Part shown: piece by piece, positions 20,003 through 28,616 of the stretch
How positions within the stretch are numbered: position 1 is the stretch's first letter
How the letters are laid out: the number at the start of each line of letters is the position of its first letter
IMG/VR virus record: IMGVR_UViG_3300048580_000073
Coordinates: 1-34,397 of that record
Direction: 5' to 3' (one strand)
DNA: 34,397 nucleotides
DNA from: a virus
The notes under the pieces: generated by a model
What the model was told of the DNA's origin: nothing
Databases searched by the model: none
Seen by the model: only the letters and a program-made list of their open reading frames with translations
Translations under genes and position numbers: made by a program

Positions 20003-21135
20003 TATTTCCCCTTTGGTGCGTACATATCCATAATAGACTTTAGTCCCGCATCATTACTAGATTTTGCGCTAAAGTCAGGCTCAGTAAGGTCAAGACCTGC
20101 TGCCTTGCCCTTCTTGTAAAGATATTGCGTTATCCCCTTTAAGGAGTTTGCAAACTCTTCTTCTGGCATACCCCTATCCAAAGCTCCGACAGCGGCAGAT
20201 AGTTTCTTACCTTCAGCATCAGACAGAGCGCCCATTCCTTTAAGAGCAGATACCATTGGCAAGAATGTTTGAGCGTTAAATGTCTCTAATTTAGCTGCAA
20301 ATCCTTTTGCCTCTGTGCCGGGAACCATACCCAATATAGAGCTTGCTCCAGTAGCAGCCTTTCTGCCGGGGTGGTTATATAGGTCTACAGCGCCATTCAA
20401 TACTTCTTGAGTAGATATAGATTTCTGTAAGTTATCTTGAGCTTTTGCAGCATCAGCAGCCATATCAGCTTTTGTTGGCAGTCTATCTTGCCTATTCTTC
20501 TCTACTTGCTGCCTGTATTCCCTATCTGCATTACTTTGTGCTTGCGCTCTGCCAGCCAGCATATCTTGTCTAGTAGCTTCTCTACCAGAGAGCATATCTT
20601 CTCTTGTTTGCGCCCTCTCAGCAGCCCTATTCTCATCCTGCGCCATAGCATTTTGCTGCTCGTACTGCATACGACCAATGTTAGCTATCTGTGGATTGTC
20701 GCTTCCTGCTCCACGCAATGCCTGAGCAAGTATCTCTCCGCGTGATCTTGGCGTAGCAACCATCTGACCTTGTGGCGCTATGTCTCCAACACCAGCAGCA
20801 GTAGGCCCACCGTAACCAACTGTAGGCTCAAATCCCTTCTGGTAGTCAGCAACCTCTGCCTTGCGCCGTTCCTGTTCAGCAGCCATCTTCTGTTCAGCAG
20901 CAGCCTTCTCACTAGCATACGACTTGTCCATCTGATTCTGCTGGTAGCCAGCAAGAAGAGCAGCAGCCATCTTAGCAACGCCCTGTACTGGATGAATAGG
21001 AGCTTCTATACCTTTATAACTAGCACGTTCAATGGGTGCGTTAGCCTGATCCTGTAGCATTCTGGCGTACTGATTCCTCCGATACATATCAGCAACATCT
21101 TGCGAATTGAAATTAATGAACTGGTTATCTGCCAT
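20002..21135 (-). CDS. DNA-ejection protein, 377 aa, coiled-coil
   Basis: The N-terminus NFNSQDVADMYRRNQYARML leads to a short hydrophobic patch (VQGVAKMAAALLAGYQQNQM). A long Lys/Glu/Arg/Ala coiled coil follows (about 80-100 and again 160-230, e.g. AQTREDMLSGREATRQDM). The C-terminal half has helices such as TFNAQTFLPMVSALKGMGAL. This is the usual profile of podovirus injection proteins next to a larger Ala/Gly-rich one. Confidence 0.7.
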   Translation of the reverse strand: MADNQFINFNSQDVADMYRRNQYARMLQDQANAPIERASYKGIEAPIHPVQGVAKMAAALLAGYQQNQMDKSYASEKAAAEQKMAAEQERRKAEVADYQKGFEPTVGYGGPTAAGVGDIAPQGQMVATPRSRGEILAQALRGAGSDNPQIANIGRMQYEQQNAMAQDENRAAERAQTREDMLSGREATRQDMLAGRAQAQSNADREYRQQVEKNRQDRLPTKADMAADAAKAQDNLQKSISTQEVLNGAVDLYNHPGRKAATGASSILGMVPGTEAKGFAAKLETFNAQTFLPMVSALKGMGALSDAEGKKLSAAVGALDRGMPEEEFANSLKGITQYLYKKGKAAGLDLTEPDFSAKSSNDAGLKSIMDMYAPKGK

Positions 21136-21146
21136 GACTATCTCCC

Positions 21147-21635
21147 TTATGCGAAAAGTTTGCCAAAGCCGCCGACAGCCGACTTGAGAGCGCCACCAGC
21201 ATTACTTGCTCCTCTGCTAATTGCACCACCAGCACCAGCGAACATTCCGGCAGGTTTTTGTCCAGAAGTAAGTGAATAACCAGTTTGTGAACCGCCGCCC
21301 TTAGCATTATATCTGTTCATAATAGATTGACGTTGCTGCGCTCCACCATCAGGTGTGTAACCAGCACTAGCGTCAGGACTGCTGTAGTATTTATCTAATC
21401 GAGATTGATTTGATTCTGGCGTGGCTTGAGTAGCTTCGTCTTGTGGCCTCCTGCCGTACATTTGCTGATTAAACGAATCTGCAAACGATTGTGGGCCGTT
21501 ACTATCTTGATCTAGGCCATACTTCCTAAGTCTCTCAGCTAGTGACAAACGGTTCTGCTGTTGCACTCCTACTACCTGTGGATTAGCCATCTCACCCGGT
21601 TGCTGCATCTGGAAATTTACGATTCTGTTTGCCAT
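21147..21635 (-). CDS. Virion-type protein, 162 aa
   Basis: Gln/Asn/Gly-rich, mostly unstructured (QQNRLSLAERLRKYGLDQDS, QSIMNRYNAKGGGSQTG). It ends in a Gly/Ala amphipathic segment (GAISRGASNAGGALKSAVGG) that could touch membranes. Located between a PP-loop enzyme gene and the ejection protein genes, with only 2 nt and 11 nt gaps. Probably a small ejected or structural protein; no family recognised. Confidence 0.6.
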   Translation of the reverse strand: MANRIVNFQMQQPGEMANPQVVGVQQQNRLSLAERLRKYGLDQDSNGPQSFADSFNQQMYGRRPQDEATQATPESNQSRLDKYYSSPDASAGYTPDGGAQQRQSIMNRYNAKGGGSQTGYSLTSGQKPAGMFAGAGGAISRGASNAGGALKSAVGGFGKLFA

Positions 21636-21637
21636 AA

Positions 21638-22321
21638 CTACCTCATTAGCTCAACGATTGGAATGATTGTACCCTTTAATTTGCTCATGTTTAACGCATA
21701 CTTATCATATAGTTCTGGATGGTTTACTTTAGTCCATTCAACCCTATCTGCTGAGTCCTTCATAAAGCCCGTGCAGTCATAACAGTCAAGGCTTGTATGG
21801 TTTAAGCTAAAGTGTTCTGGTAGTTGACCGCGCTGCGTTGCTACAAAGTCTAATACCTGTTTGCTAGTCCACTTCTCTATAGGCTGTATGTACTCTATAC
21901 CGTCTACAACTACTCCATGCCTAGACTCGCCCTTGAATGACTCATCATTACGCTGACCCTTTATGAGCTGAGTAATGCCCCTCTTTTTCATTGCTTCAAG
22001 CAGCGGTAGAGTAATATTCTCCATACAGCAGTTTAAGTAACTCTGTATCAGAACATCCTTCTTACCCGATACAATCATTCCATGTACAGTATTGGCAATT
22101 GGAACTATGTCACTAGGTATTCCGTTAGCGTCAATCTGAGCCTGTTGATCTACATTGATCTCAATAAATTCAACTGCTTCTGCTCTAATCTCTTCCACAA
22201 TAGCCATCGTCTCAGGGTAAGCCTTGCCAGTATTGGCAAAGAAAACTATAGGATTCTTAGCTTTGTATAAATACCAGCAAGCAAGAGAATCTTTACCACC
22301 TGAGAAAGCTAGTCCTAGCAT
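21638..22321 (-). CDS. PP-loop ATPase, PAPS-reductase-like, with CC...CxxC motif
   Basis: 227 aa. It opens with the PP-loop FSGGKDSLACWYLY (residues 6-19), followed by FFANTGKAYPETM and KGQRNDESF (122-130), as in adenylyl-sulfate reductase folds. NCCMEN (C98, C99) and DCYDC (C180, C183) give a CC...CxxC set like the [4Fe-4S] ligands of APS reductase and DndC. The C-terminal ECG(I/L)H catalytic cysteine motif is absent. It lies inside the virion gene block. It may act in sulfur or nucleotide modification; the true substrate is unknown. Confidence 0.8.
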   Translation of the reverse strand: MLGLAFSGGKDSLACWYLYKAKNPIVFFANTGKAYPETMAIVEEIRAEAVEFIEINVDQQAQIDANGIPSDIVPIANTVHGMIVSGKKDVLIQSYLNCCMENITLPLLEAMKKRGITQLIKGQRNDESFKGESRHGVVVDGIEYIQPIEKWTSKQVLDFVATQRGQLPEHFSLNHTSLDCYDCTGFMKDSADRVEWTKVNHPELYDKYALNMSKLKGTIIPIVELMR

Positions 22322-23466
22322 TACATCATACCCATTCCAGCGCCACCAAGAGAACCACCAAGACTCATTAAGCCGCTTGTAAGGTTATTTTTAGCTTGCT
22401 GTCTGATGCCGTACTGATCCATCTGACCTTGAAAAGCGTCTTGAGTTGCCTGATATATCGGAGCAGCCGCAATATTAGCGCCTTGATAGCCTTGAAACTG
22501 CGGCATCTGTATCTGTGATCCACTCATTAAGCCCGTAATCTGATTTAATGGCTGGTTACGCAGTGCAAGTTGCTGATCTAGGCTCTGTTGCTGTGCTGTA
22601 TTGCCAAACTGAGCTAGACCTAGTTGCTGGTTATAGTTTTGTGCAATAGCGGCATTCTGTGCAGTTTGTGCAGCCAATTGGTTTTGATAGTCTTGCTGGA
22701 GCGCAGTATTACCCATGCCAGCGTTCTGCAAGGCAGATTGAAACTGATTTAATTGCGCTTCATTGCCAAACTGACCTTGAGCCTGAGCCTGTCCAAAACC
22801 TTGCTGATTCATCATTGCATCAAGATTGATACCTTGTGCAGCGGCCTGTAGCTCTAAGTCATTCCTGTTCTGGCCCATAGTACGCATTTCATTCTCATAA
22901 GCCTCGCCACCAGTGACTAGACCTTGATTAGCAAGACGCTGCCTTGTTGCATTCTCATTCTGTGTTAGCTGAGGCTGTAACCTAGACATAATTGCTTGCT
23001 GACCAGTCATCCCCGCGTTAACAGGCATTGCGGCTATTCCTGACGTATCTATACCTTGCTGTAGATTAGGGCCAGTAACAGACCTCTGTGCGTTTCCAGC
23101 GTTATATGTAGCTTGGTTAACTGGTGAAACTGACTCTGCAATGCTTGTATCAATGCCCGGCAGATTAGGGTTAAACGGAGTACCTAGTATGGTTTTAGCT
23201 TGTGCAACACCTTGCTGACCTAGCTCTGCAAGCGATCTCTCTACACCTTGCTGCGCTCCTAGAGTAGCCTGTGCATCTGGGGTAAGTGTCTGACGAATAG
23301 TAGGTATATCACCCTCGTAAGTAATAGTCTGATTACCCAGAGGCCCGTAAAAATTAGGATTACCTAACTTTGCAGTAGCTCGAGCCGCATCCGAGTTGGC
23401 TATTGCTTGCGCTTCAGCAGCAGACTTGTAGTCTGGTACTGGCGGTGGAGTTGCTTTCTTACCCAT
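22321..23466 (-). CDS. Gln-rich virion (ejection/tail) protein, 381 aa
   Basis: The N-terminus KSAAEAQAIANSDAARATAK, then LGNPNFYGPLGNQTITYEGD and IPTIRQTLTPDAQATL, matches a common podovirus minor structural or ejection protein. The middle is a long Gln/Ala/Asn-rich helix (about 190-330, e.g. QLNQFQSALQNAGMGNTAL). The C-terminus is Gly/Met-rich (LMSLGGSLGGAGMGMM). Probably located in the tail or internal core. The start overlaps the GNAT gene by 8 nt. Confidence 0.7.
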   Translation of the reverse strand: MGKKATPPPVPDYKSAAEAQAIANSDAARATAKLGNPNFYGPLGNQTITYEGDIPTIRQTLTPDAQATLGAQQGVERSLAELGQQGVAQAKTILGTPFNPNLPGIDTSIAESVSPVNQATYNAGNAQRSVTGPNLQQGIDTSGIAAMPVNAGMTGQQAIMSRLQPQLTQNENATRQRLANQGLVTGGEAYENEMRTMGQNRNDLELQAAAQGINLDAMMNQQGFGQAQAQGQFGNEAQLNQFQSALQNAGMGNTALQQDYQNQLAAQTAQNAAIAQNYNQQLGLAQFGNTAQQQSLDQQLALRNQPLNQITGLMSGSQIQMPQFQGYQGANIAAAPIYQATQDAFQGQMDQYGIRQQAKNNLTSGLMSLGGSLGGAGMGMM

Positions 23467-23863
23467 ACTTGCCTCCTAAAAATTTACATTTATCTTTCAA
23501 CAGCGTAAAAAATATCATATCACCGTTACTTCTCTTTATTCTAGCCTCTTCAGTGAAGCCCATATTCTTTACTAGCTTAATGCTTTTATCGTTCTCTTCA
23601 GTGATCGGTACTACTATTTTCTCTACGTTACATACTATAAACGGATAGTTAAATATCGCAGCTATGAATGTCTTATTCATTCGCCCTGCTACTGCAATAT
23701 GACAGGTAATGGTGGTGTCCATAAAGCTCTCATAGATCACCCCTGCAACTATCTGTCCTTCTCGTTCCAGCCCTATGGCTGATGAATTGCAATGGTACGA
23801 TCCTGTGGTCTGTTCTGCTACCCAGACACCAACAGAATCGCCTTGTACTATATTCCAGCCCAT
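23459..23863 (-). CDS. GNAT-like acetyltransferase
   Basis: 134 aa. The pattern SAIGLEREGQIVAGVIYESF, ITCHIAVAGRMNKTFIAAIF, then KIVVPITEENDKSIKLVKNM followed by GFTEEARIKR matches phage GNAT-fold proteins, with the conserved late NxGF motif. GNAT enzymes transfer acetyl groups from acetyl-CoA. Such genes recur in virion modules of similar phages, where the target is unknown. It overlaps the gp10-like gene by 16 nt and the next gene by 8 nt, so it is tightly built into the late operon. Confidence 0.75.
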   Translation of the reverse strand: MGWNIVQGDSVGVWVAEQTTGSYHCNSSAIGLEREGQIVAGVIYESFMDTTITCHIAVAGRMNKTFIAAIFNYPFIVCNVEKIVVPITEENDKSIKLVKNMGFTEEARIKRSNGDMIFFTLLKDKCKFLGGKYG

Positions 23864-25392
23864 CCAGTTTGATAAACTACGTCAGTTGCAGCCCATTCAA
23901 GTTGCAAGGTCTGAGATGCGCTTTTAAGGTGTATACCGCCGCAATACCCTATCCCTGTAACTCCTTGAAAGTTATTAGTAATCATCAGTCCTTGACCCCA
24001 TGATGACGTATCCCATATGCCTATGTCCCACAACCCGTACGAGCTAGGAGAATAAGACAAGGCAGATGTAGGGTCAGATATATCGTAGTCAATGTTCATT
24101 GAGACTAGGATAGAAGGCAGCCCGTCCGTAAATATAGAAGGTCTAGCTCTAGTAAAGTATTTCTTTACACCACGTTGCTCAAAGTAGTTAAACGCTTGCA
24201 GCACGTTAGTATTAATGTCTGTTGCATTGTCTGCATAGGTTGTGTCCCAAGCCCTGCCTACAACGCCATTGCCGCCAAAGTAGGGATTATCTCCGAACGA
24301 TTCCCAGCAGTTGGCTTCCCAGCCTTGAAACTTGCACCAAGACTTTGTAATCGTGTTCATTACATACTGCTCTTGATTGTTGCCTTCATCGACAGGTACA
24401 TTTACCCATACAGCGTTATTCTTAGCTGAGTAATGTATCTGCCAGCCAAAGTGGTCTGCATAGAGCGTTGTGGCGGTTGTAATCGCTCCCTGTATCTTGT
24501 TACTCAAAGCGACACGCGGATCGAGCCTAGAGCTTTGTAGTGATGCTGCGAGAGGCATTAATCCATCGTATGTAAGGATTAGAATGTCACCGCCGTACTT
24601 CATGAAACAGCGATCACCAATTGGTGCGCCTAGCTTCCATACGCCAATCAATGCCCAAGTAGCAGAGCTTGCTGGGTCTGTGCCTGAGTACACGATGACC
24701 TCGCCATTGCTTGTAATAAATACTAGGTTGTCATCAACCCCGTATCCAGCGTCAATCGTCCATGTAGCCACGTCTGTAATGTGGCCGCCAAACTTAGCAA
24801 TAGAGCTTAAATCGAGGGCCTGTGCTGCTCCACCGACTGCATTAGTAGGCAAGTACCAAGCCTTTAATGATTCTTTTTGCGTAAACCATACCCTGTTCTT
24901 GAACAGAGTAATATTATCTAGTGTTGTACTTGTAACGCCTGTTATAGCGATAGGCGATACAGCGGTAATAGAGGCCCATGTAGTGCCATCAAATAGCAAT
25001 GGAGCGTCTACACCATTGACTAGGTATAGATAGCTACCGCCGCCAGTCGTGACATTGATGAATTCCCATCGAGCGTTTGTTAAGCCTACCTTTACAGGCG
25101 CGCCTACTGCACCAGCAGAAGTAACGTCATATATCTGTGTTCCGGCAATTGCGTACAGCTCCTCACCCGTGCCAGTTGAGTAGTTCATCAAAGTCTCAAC
25201 CTGACCAGTTATGCCTGTGGCGTGGTTAGAGTACCCGCCGCGTAGAACTACGTTTGAATAGGATGGAAAGAAGTTAATTAACTCGACAGCATCGGTAGGT
25301 TCCATGTTCGCAATAGAATCACGAGCATTCCAGCCACCTACTGGAGCAGGTACAGAAGCTACTTGTGCCGCGGTCTTTTGTGCTGGAAACAT
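23848..25392 (-). CDS. Tail hub / packaged-DNA stabilisation protein (gp10-like)
   Basis: 514 aa. PVGGWNARDSIANMEPTDAV followed by ELINFFPSYSNVVLRGGY is the start pattern of BPP-1/P22 gp10-like proteins. Many short beta repeats follow (ETLMNYSTGTGEELYAIAGT, WEFINVTTGGGSYLYLVNGV), consistent with a beta-propeller. The C-terminal part (SILVSMNIDYDISDPTSALS, LWDIGIWDTSSWGQG) is also beta-rich. It should close the portal channel after packaging and join the tail. Its 5' end overlaps the gp4-like gene by one base. Confidence 0.75.
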   Translation of the reverse strand: MFPAQKTAAQVASVPAPVGGWNARDSIANMEPTDAVELINFFPSYSNVVLRGGYSNHATGITGQVETLMNYSTGTGEELYAIAGTQIYDVTSAGAVGAPVKVGLTNARWEFINVTTGGGSYLYLVNGVDAPLLFDGTTWASITAVSPIAITGVTSTTLDNITLFKNRVWFTQKESLKAWYLPTNAVGGAAQALDLSSIAKFGGHITDVATWTIDAGYGVDDNLVFITSNGEVIVYSGTDPASSATWALIGVWKLGAPIGDRCFMKYGGDILILTYDGLMPLAASLQSSRLDPRVALSNKIQGAITTATTLYADHFGWQIHYSAKNNAVWVNVPVDEGNNQEQYVMNTITKSWCKFQGWEANCWESFGDNPYFGGNGVVGRAWDTTYADNATDINTNVLQAFNYFEQRGVKKYFTRARPSIFTDGLPSILVSMNIDYDISDPTSALSYSPSSYGLWDIGIWDTSSWGQGLMITNNFQGVTGIGYCGGIHLKSASQTLQLEWAATDVVYQTGWAGI

Positions 25393-26303
25393 TAGTTCTG
25401 CGTTCCGTAGCCGGTGTCAGGCAGATTATCATATCCTATGAGGACTGTACCCGGTCTTGGAGCAAACGATAGATTAGCTGAACTCTGATCTTGAGCCATA
25501 ACGACTTCAAGTTCTGTCAGGAAGTTTCTATACATAGCCGTAGTATCGAAGCCCTTAGCCTCAAAATACTTCAGTTTCGTCATTAGAACGACTAAACGGT
25601 CTGGGTATATGCAGGTATCGGAGTCGGCTGTTAAGCTCGTCTTAGCCACTCCTAGTGAGCTTTCGGCCCATCCATTGCTTCTATACTCATAGCCTAAGAA
25701 CTCATTGTCTGAAACGCCGGGCCAGATCTGGAAGTATGCACCTAGCAAGCGCCAACGTATGCGTGGGCCAGTAGAGATGTAGCCTGATAGCAGCCATTCC
25801 CATTGTTGAGCGTCAATTGGGCCAAGCATCTCCCAATGTTTATCCTTATCCCAATGAGTTCTAGGTACTGTAGATTCGTAATCTGCTGGCAGTGCGTACT
25901 TTACCTTCATAAAGGTAACAGTAGCGTTTGTGCCTGAGTCTGTGAATTGTTGGGTGGCAGTTATTGCTGTGCCTGAGTCAACTGTCTGTATCTGGGTGTC
26001 GTTTGCCATACCTACGCCAGTTAGCTGGTAGGTGCTGTCTAGTCCAGTGGTCGATGGTATTGCTGTGACTGTAGTTCCACCACTAGTCCATGTACCCGTA
26101 GTCGTTACATAGTCTGTGTAGAAGCGGTGCTGTTTTGTAAGTCTACGCCAGTCATGCTTACGGAGTAACTCGTACCCCGAAGCATTCATGAGCGCAAGAA
26201 TCTGAATCACATCCTGATTGGTATTGCCTGCAACTGATGTTGGTGTACTAACACCTAGTTCGTTTGTTACCTGTGAAACCAGTTGCAGCATCGTGGATGA
26301 CAT
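25392..26303 (-). CDS. Head-to-tail adaptor (P22 gp4-like position)
   Basis: 303 aa. The N-terminal helices (LQLVSQVTNELGVSTPTS, NQDVIQILALMNASGYELLR, then KHDWRRLTKQHRF) and the C-terminal YPDRLVVLMTKLKYFEAKGF with DTTAMYRNFLTELEVVMAQD are typical of podovirus head-tail connector proteins. A Thr/Gly-rich beta insertion lies between. Encoded next to the gp10-like hub, it would bind the portal after packaging. GAGGA lies before the ATG. Confidence 0.75.
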   Translation of the reverse strand: MSSTMLQLVSQVTNELGVSTPTSVAGNTNQDVIQILALMNASGYELLRKHDWRRLTKQHRFYTDYVTTTGTWTSGGTTVTAIPSTTGLDSTYQLTGVGMANDTQIQTVDSGTAITATQQFTDSGTNATVTFMKVKYALPADYESTVPRTHWDKDKHWEMLGPIDAQQWEWLLSGYISTGPRIRWRLLGAYFQIWPGVSDNEFLGYEYRSNGWAESSLGVAKTSLTADSDTCIYPDRLVVLMTKLKYFEAKGFDTTAMYRNFLTELEVVMAQDQSSANLSFAPRPGTVLIGYDNLPDTGYGTQN

Positions 26304-26306
26304 ACT

Positions 26307-26831
26307 TTAATCCTCTTTTTTTGGCCTTCCCATTTTAGGCTTGCTAGTAAGAAGAGCCATCTGCTCTTTGAGCATCTCAATCTGCTTCTGAGCATCCTCT
26401 AAGGCAGTTGAAGCGGCGGTCTGGTTTTGTCTCGCCAGATATGCCCTAGCCTTGTCTCTTAACGCAAACCCACTCATACCGACACGCTGTAGCTGGGAGT
26501 CTGTAGATGTAGCTACCTGCTCCACCGTCTGGTACTTTAGAATCTGTAGCTCTTCCATCTGGAACTTGTCGAACTCTTTAGGCTCGTCAGCATTCCACTT
26601 AGAAAGCATTGTACCGTAAACCTCTGCACCTTCATTGCTCTTCATCTGAAAGTATAGCCATTGCCTGACAAAACGCTCTTTGTGATCTTCCCGTACTGGC
26701 TGGTCGATTACTGTGGTCTTGTCACCGGGTATGTGTATTCTTACGAAAGGCACATCCTTGTAACCTTCTTCTGTACTCTTGTAAAACTCAACGTGCAGAG
26801 CGTTATCTGCATTATTCATGTCGCTTTCCAT
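26307..26831 (-). CDS. Conserved head-region protein, 174 aa
   Basis: The pattern PFVRIHIPGDKTTVIDQPVR and ERFVRQWLYFQ, then KYQTVEQVATSTDSQLQRVG with FALRDKARAYL, is a recurrent protein between capsid and connector genes in podoviruses. The C-terminal coiled coil (ALEDAQKQIEMLKEQMALL) ends in an AT-hook-like KPKMGRPKKED. It may be a minor head or assembly protein. The start (or Met5) follows AAGGA. A hairpin lies in its leader. Confidence 0.65.
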   Translation of the reverse strand: MESDMNNADNALHVEFYKSTEEGYKDVPFVRIHIPGDKTTVIDQPVREDHKERFVRQWLYFQMKSNEGAEVYGTMLSKWNADEPKEFDKFQMEELQILKYQTVEQVATSTDSQLQRVGMSGFALRDKARAYLARQNQTAASTALEDAQKQIEMLKEQMALLTSKPKMGRPKKED

Positions 26832-26867
26832 TTTACTGTCCTTTTTGAAATGGTCTTATCATTGAGG

Positions 26868-26891
26868 ACTAGGGAAGTCTCCCTCCCTAGT
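26868..26891 (-). promoter_or_regulatory. Hairpin in the late-operon spacer
   Basis: Perfect 8-bp inverted repeat (ACTAGGGA, TCCCTAGT) with an 8-nt loop, between the 120-aa and 174-aa genes. No T-tract follows on either strand, so an RNA processing or stability element is more likely than a terminator. Confidence 0.5.
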
Positions 26892-26894
26892 TTA

Positions 26895-27257
26895 TTACGC
26901 TGTGGTTATCGAAACCCACGTTGTTGCTGATGTTGCATAAAATACTGCGGTCTTGGCTGTTGCCAGCGAAAGACTTGTTGCTCCTGCATTGATTGTACTC
27001 GCTACTGAGTACGGATATACAACTACTGTGACACCGCTATCATTACGAATTACTACTGTCGCACCAGCTTCGGTCGGCAAGAGACGAACGCCGGTAGATG
27101 CTGACGATGTTGTAAGTGTATTGTAATCGGCGGCGAGTAACAGTGCGTCCGCAATCGTTGTTCCAAGAGCAACCAAGCCAACAGCACCAGTACCACAAAT
27201 TGATGATGTGGACAGAGGACTGTTACCTGCTCCTAAAACTCGTGATGGAATAGTCAT
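26895..27257 (-). CDS. Small head protein, 120 aa (decoration-type)
   Basis: Beta-rich, Thr/Ser/Ala/Val-rich and nearly devoid of charge: PSRVLGAGNSPLSTSSICGT, LLPTEAGATVVIRNDSGVTV, FYATSATTWVSITT. The composition and place just after the capsid gene suit a decoration or spike protein. It has AAGGAG before the ATG, downstream of a terminator-like hairpin that could adjust its level relative to capsid. Its composition resembles the 106-aa protein of the window ends. Confidence 0.65.
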   Translation of the reverse strand: MTIPSRVLGAGNSPLSTSSICGTGAVGLVALGTTIADALLLAADYNTLTTSSASTGVRLLPTEAGATVVIRNDSGVTVVVYPYSVASTINAGATSLSLATAKTAVFYATSATTWVSITTA

Positions 27258-27269
27258 ACTAATCTCCTT

Positions 27270-27298
27270 AAAAACTGGAGCGAGTTACCCCGCCCCAG
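27270..27298 (-). terminator. Terminator-like hairpin after the capsid genes
   Basis: On the minus strand, arms 27298-27291 and 27282-27275 form an 8-bp stem with one G-U pair and an 8-nt loop, followed by five Ts. It lies inside the late operon, so it is probably a partial terminator that keeps capsid expression above that of the downstream tail genes. Confidence 0.7.
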
Positions 27299-27305
27299 AA
27301 TTAGA

Positions 27306-27575
27306 TTACAACGGTGAAGTCGTTTTACGAACCCAGCCGTAATCGCCTGATGCAAAGGCAGTATCAGCAGTATAGTTACCTGCTGTATCCGTAAGTGCAA
27401 AAGCTGCGCTAACGGTACAGGTTCCAGTCGCAACTGCTTCAGATGCTTGCACATATACCCAAGTGTCGTTCAAAACACCAATTTGGGGCGTTCCAAGAGC
27501 AACAACTGCTGCCTCATCACGCTGTGCGAACATTGGAGTTACAAAATTTAATACGCCAAAAGTAGAATTAGCCAT
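27306..27575 (-). CDS. Small head protein, 89 aa
   Basis: Follows the major capsid gene by 16 bases. The sequence FGVLNFVTPMFAQRDEAAVV, VLNDTWVYVQASEAVATGTC, then TADTAFASGDYGWVRK reads as a small beta-barrel such as phage decoration or head-stabilising proteins. No family is recognised with certainty. It lies before the terminator-like hairpin, so it should be expressed at capsid-like levels, which supports a stoichiometric head role. Confidence 0.65.
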   Translation of the reverse strand: MANSTFGVLNFVTPMFAQRDEAAVVALGTPQIGVLNDTWVYVQASEAVATGTCTVSAAFALTDTAGNYTADTAFASGDYGWVRKTTSPL

Positions 27576-27591
27576 TTTTATATCCTCCTCG

Positions 27592-28593
27592 TTAAGCCAG
27601 CAGAACGCCGCAGAATTGCGGGCCGCTAGAGGTTAAGTTACCAGCGAAACCAATTAATTTAACAATTGCGTCTTGGTTAACTGCTTGACGTTCGCCACCG
27701 ATAGGTACGAAGTTGCGGTTAACATTAGGACGGAACATCAAATACTTGGTGTTCAGCATCCACATATGACTTGCTGTTGCGCTTGAACCGATACCACCGT
27801 CCAGAACAACATCAGAAGCCATACCAGCGCCGTAATACTTGAGTGAAGCAAAACCAGCTCCAGCCGTGCTGTTTCCACCATCGCTAATACGCTGAATGCT
27901 TTGCAGGGATTGCAGGTACATACGATAGAAGATGTTATCAGCAACGATCAGATCAGGCTTGTCCGTACCCCGGATCAACTGAACAGCTAGTGAGTCCATG
28001 TAACCTTGAATGTTGGATGCTGAAGTAGCCGATCCACCATCGGTAGTTCCACTGAACTTAACTGAACGCCAGAAGCTATAGGTAGCACGATTAATGCCGC
28101 CGTATGTTCCAGTGCTTGGTGCATCAGGTACAGCAGCGCCTAGCCCGGTCAGGTTCTTACCAGCGTTACCAGTACCGTCAAGGTACAAGTCACCACTAAT
28201 ACGATTAGCCAATTGAGCTTCAGCAACATTCATACGACCGTCAAGCAGGTCAATGATTGCTTCTTTACCGCTGTTCTGAATCATCTCAAGACCGCTGATT
28301 GAAACGGCAGCAGCGTATTGGGTGATAGAGAATTGCGCGGCGCTGATCGGGCTGTTTTGCGAAACATTCAATACTTCATAGCCCGAATAGCTATTGGTAT
28401 TATTAGTTGCCGAATCTGAATACATGATTTCCTGAAGGATAACATTCCCACCAGAAAAGGTTTTTACATTGCCACGATCTTTAAGGCGGCGCAGTAAAGC
28501 GTTGTTGTTTGTTACGTTGTCAGCTAGTTCACCCGTACGACTTTGAATGTTAGTCGCAATGATGTCTGAAACTGAACTATTGGCGAAGGCCAT
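27592..28593 (-). CDS. Major capsid protein
   Basis: 333 aa. NSSVSDIIATNIQSRTGELA, then NNALLRRLKDRGNVKTFSGG with ISGLEMIQNSGKEAIIDLLD and RMNVAEAQLANRISGDLYLD, is the pattern of BPP-1-like HK97-fold capsid proteins. The C-terminus has MWMLNTKYLMFRPNVNRNFV. It forms the icosahedral shell with the scaffold encoded just upstream. GGAG before ATG. No N-terminal delta domain or protease gene is visible, so assembly relies on a separate scaffold. Confidence 0.9.
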   Translation of the reverse strand: MAFANSSVSDIIATNIQSRTGELADNVTNNNALLRRLKDRGNVKTFSGGNVILQEIMYSDSATNNTNSYSGYEVLNVSQNSPISAAQFSITQYAAAVSISGLEMIQNSGKEAIIDLLDGRMNVAEAQLANRISGDLYLDGTGNAGKNLTGLGAAVPDAPSTGTYGGINRATYSFWRSVKFSGTTDGGSATSASNIQGYMDSLAVQLIRGTDKPDLIVADNIFYRMYLQSLQSIQRISDGGNSTAGAGFASLKYYGAGMASDVVLDGGIGSSATASHMWMLNTKYLMFRPNVNRNFVPIGGERQAVNQDAIVKLIGFAGNLTSSGPQFCGVLLA

Positions 28594-28616
28594 AATTTAC
28601 TCCTCAGTTTAAGTTA

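Noticed and set aside
24470-25033. 187-codon plus-strand frame inside the gp10-like gene
   Set aside because: It is the shadow of a well-supported minus-strand gene, without ribosome site or motifs. The same holds for 16442-16912 and other frames in the fibre and portal genes.
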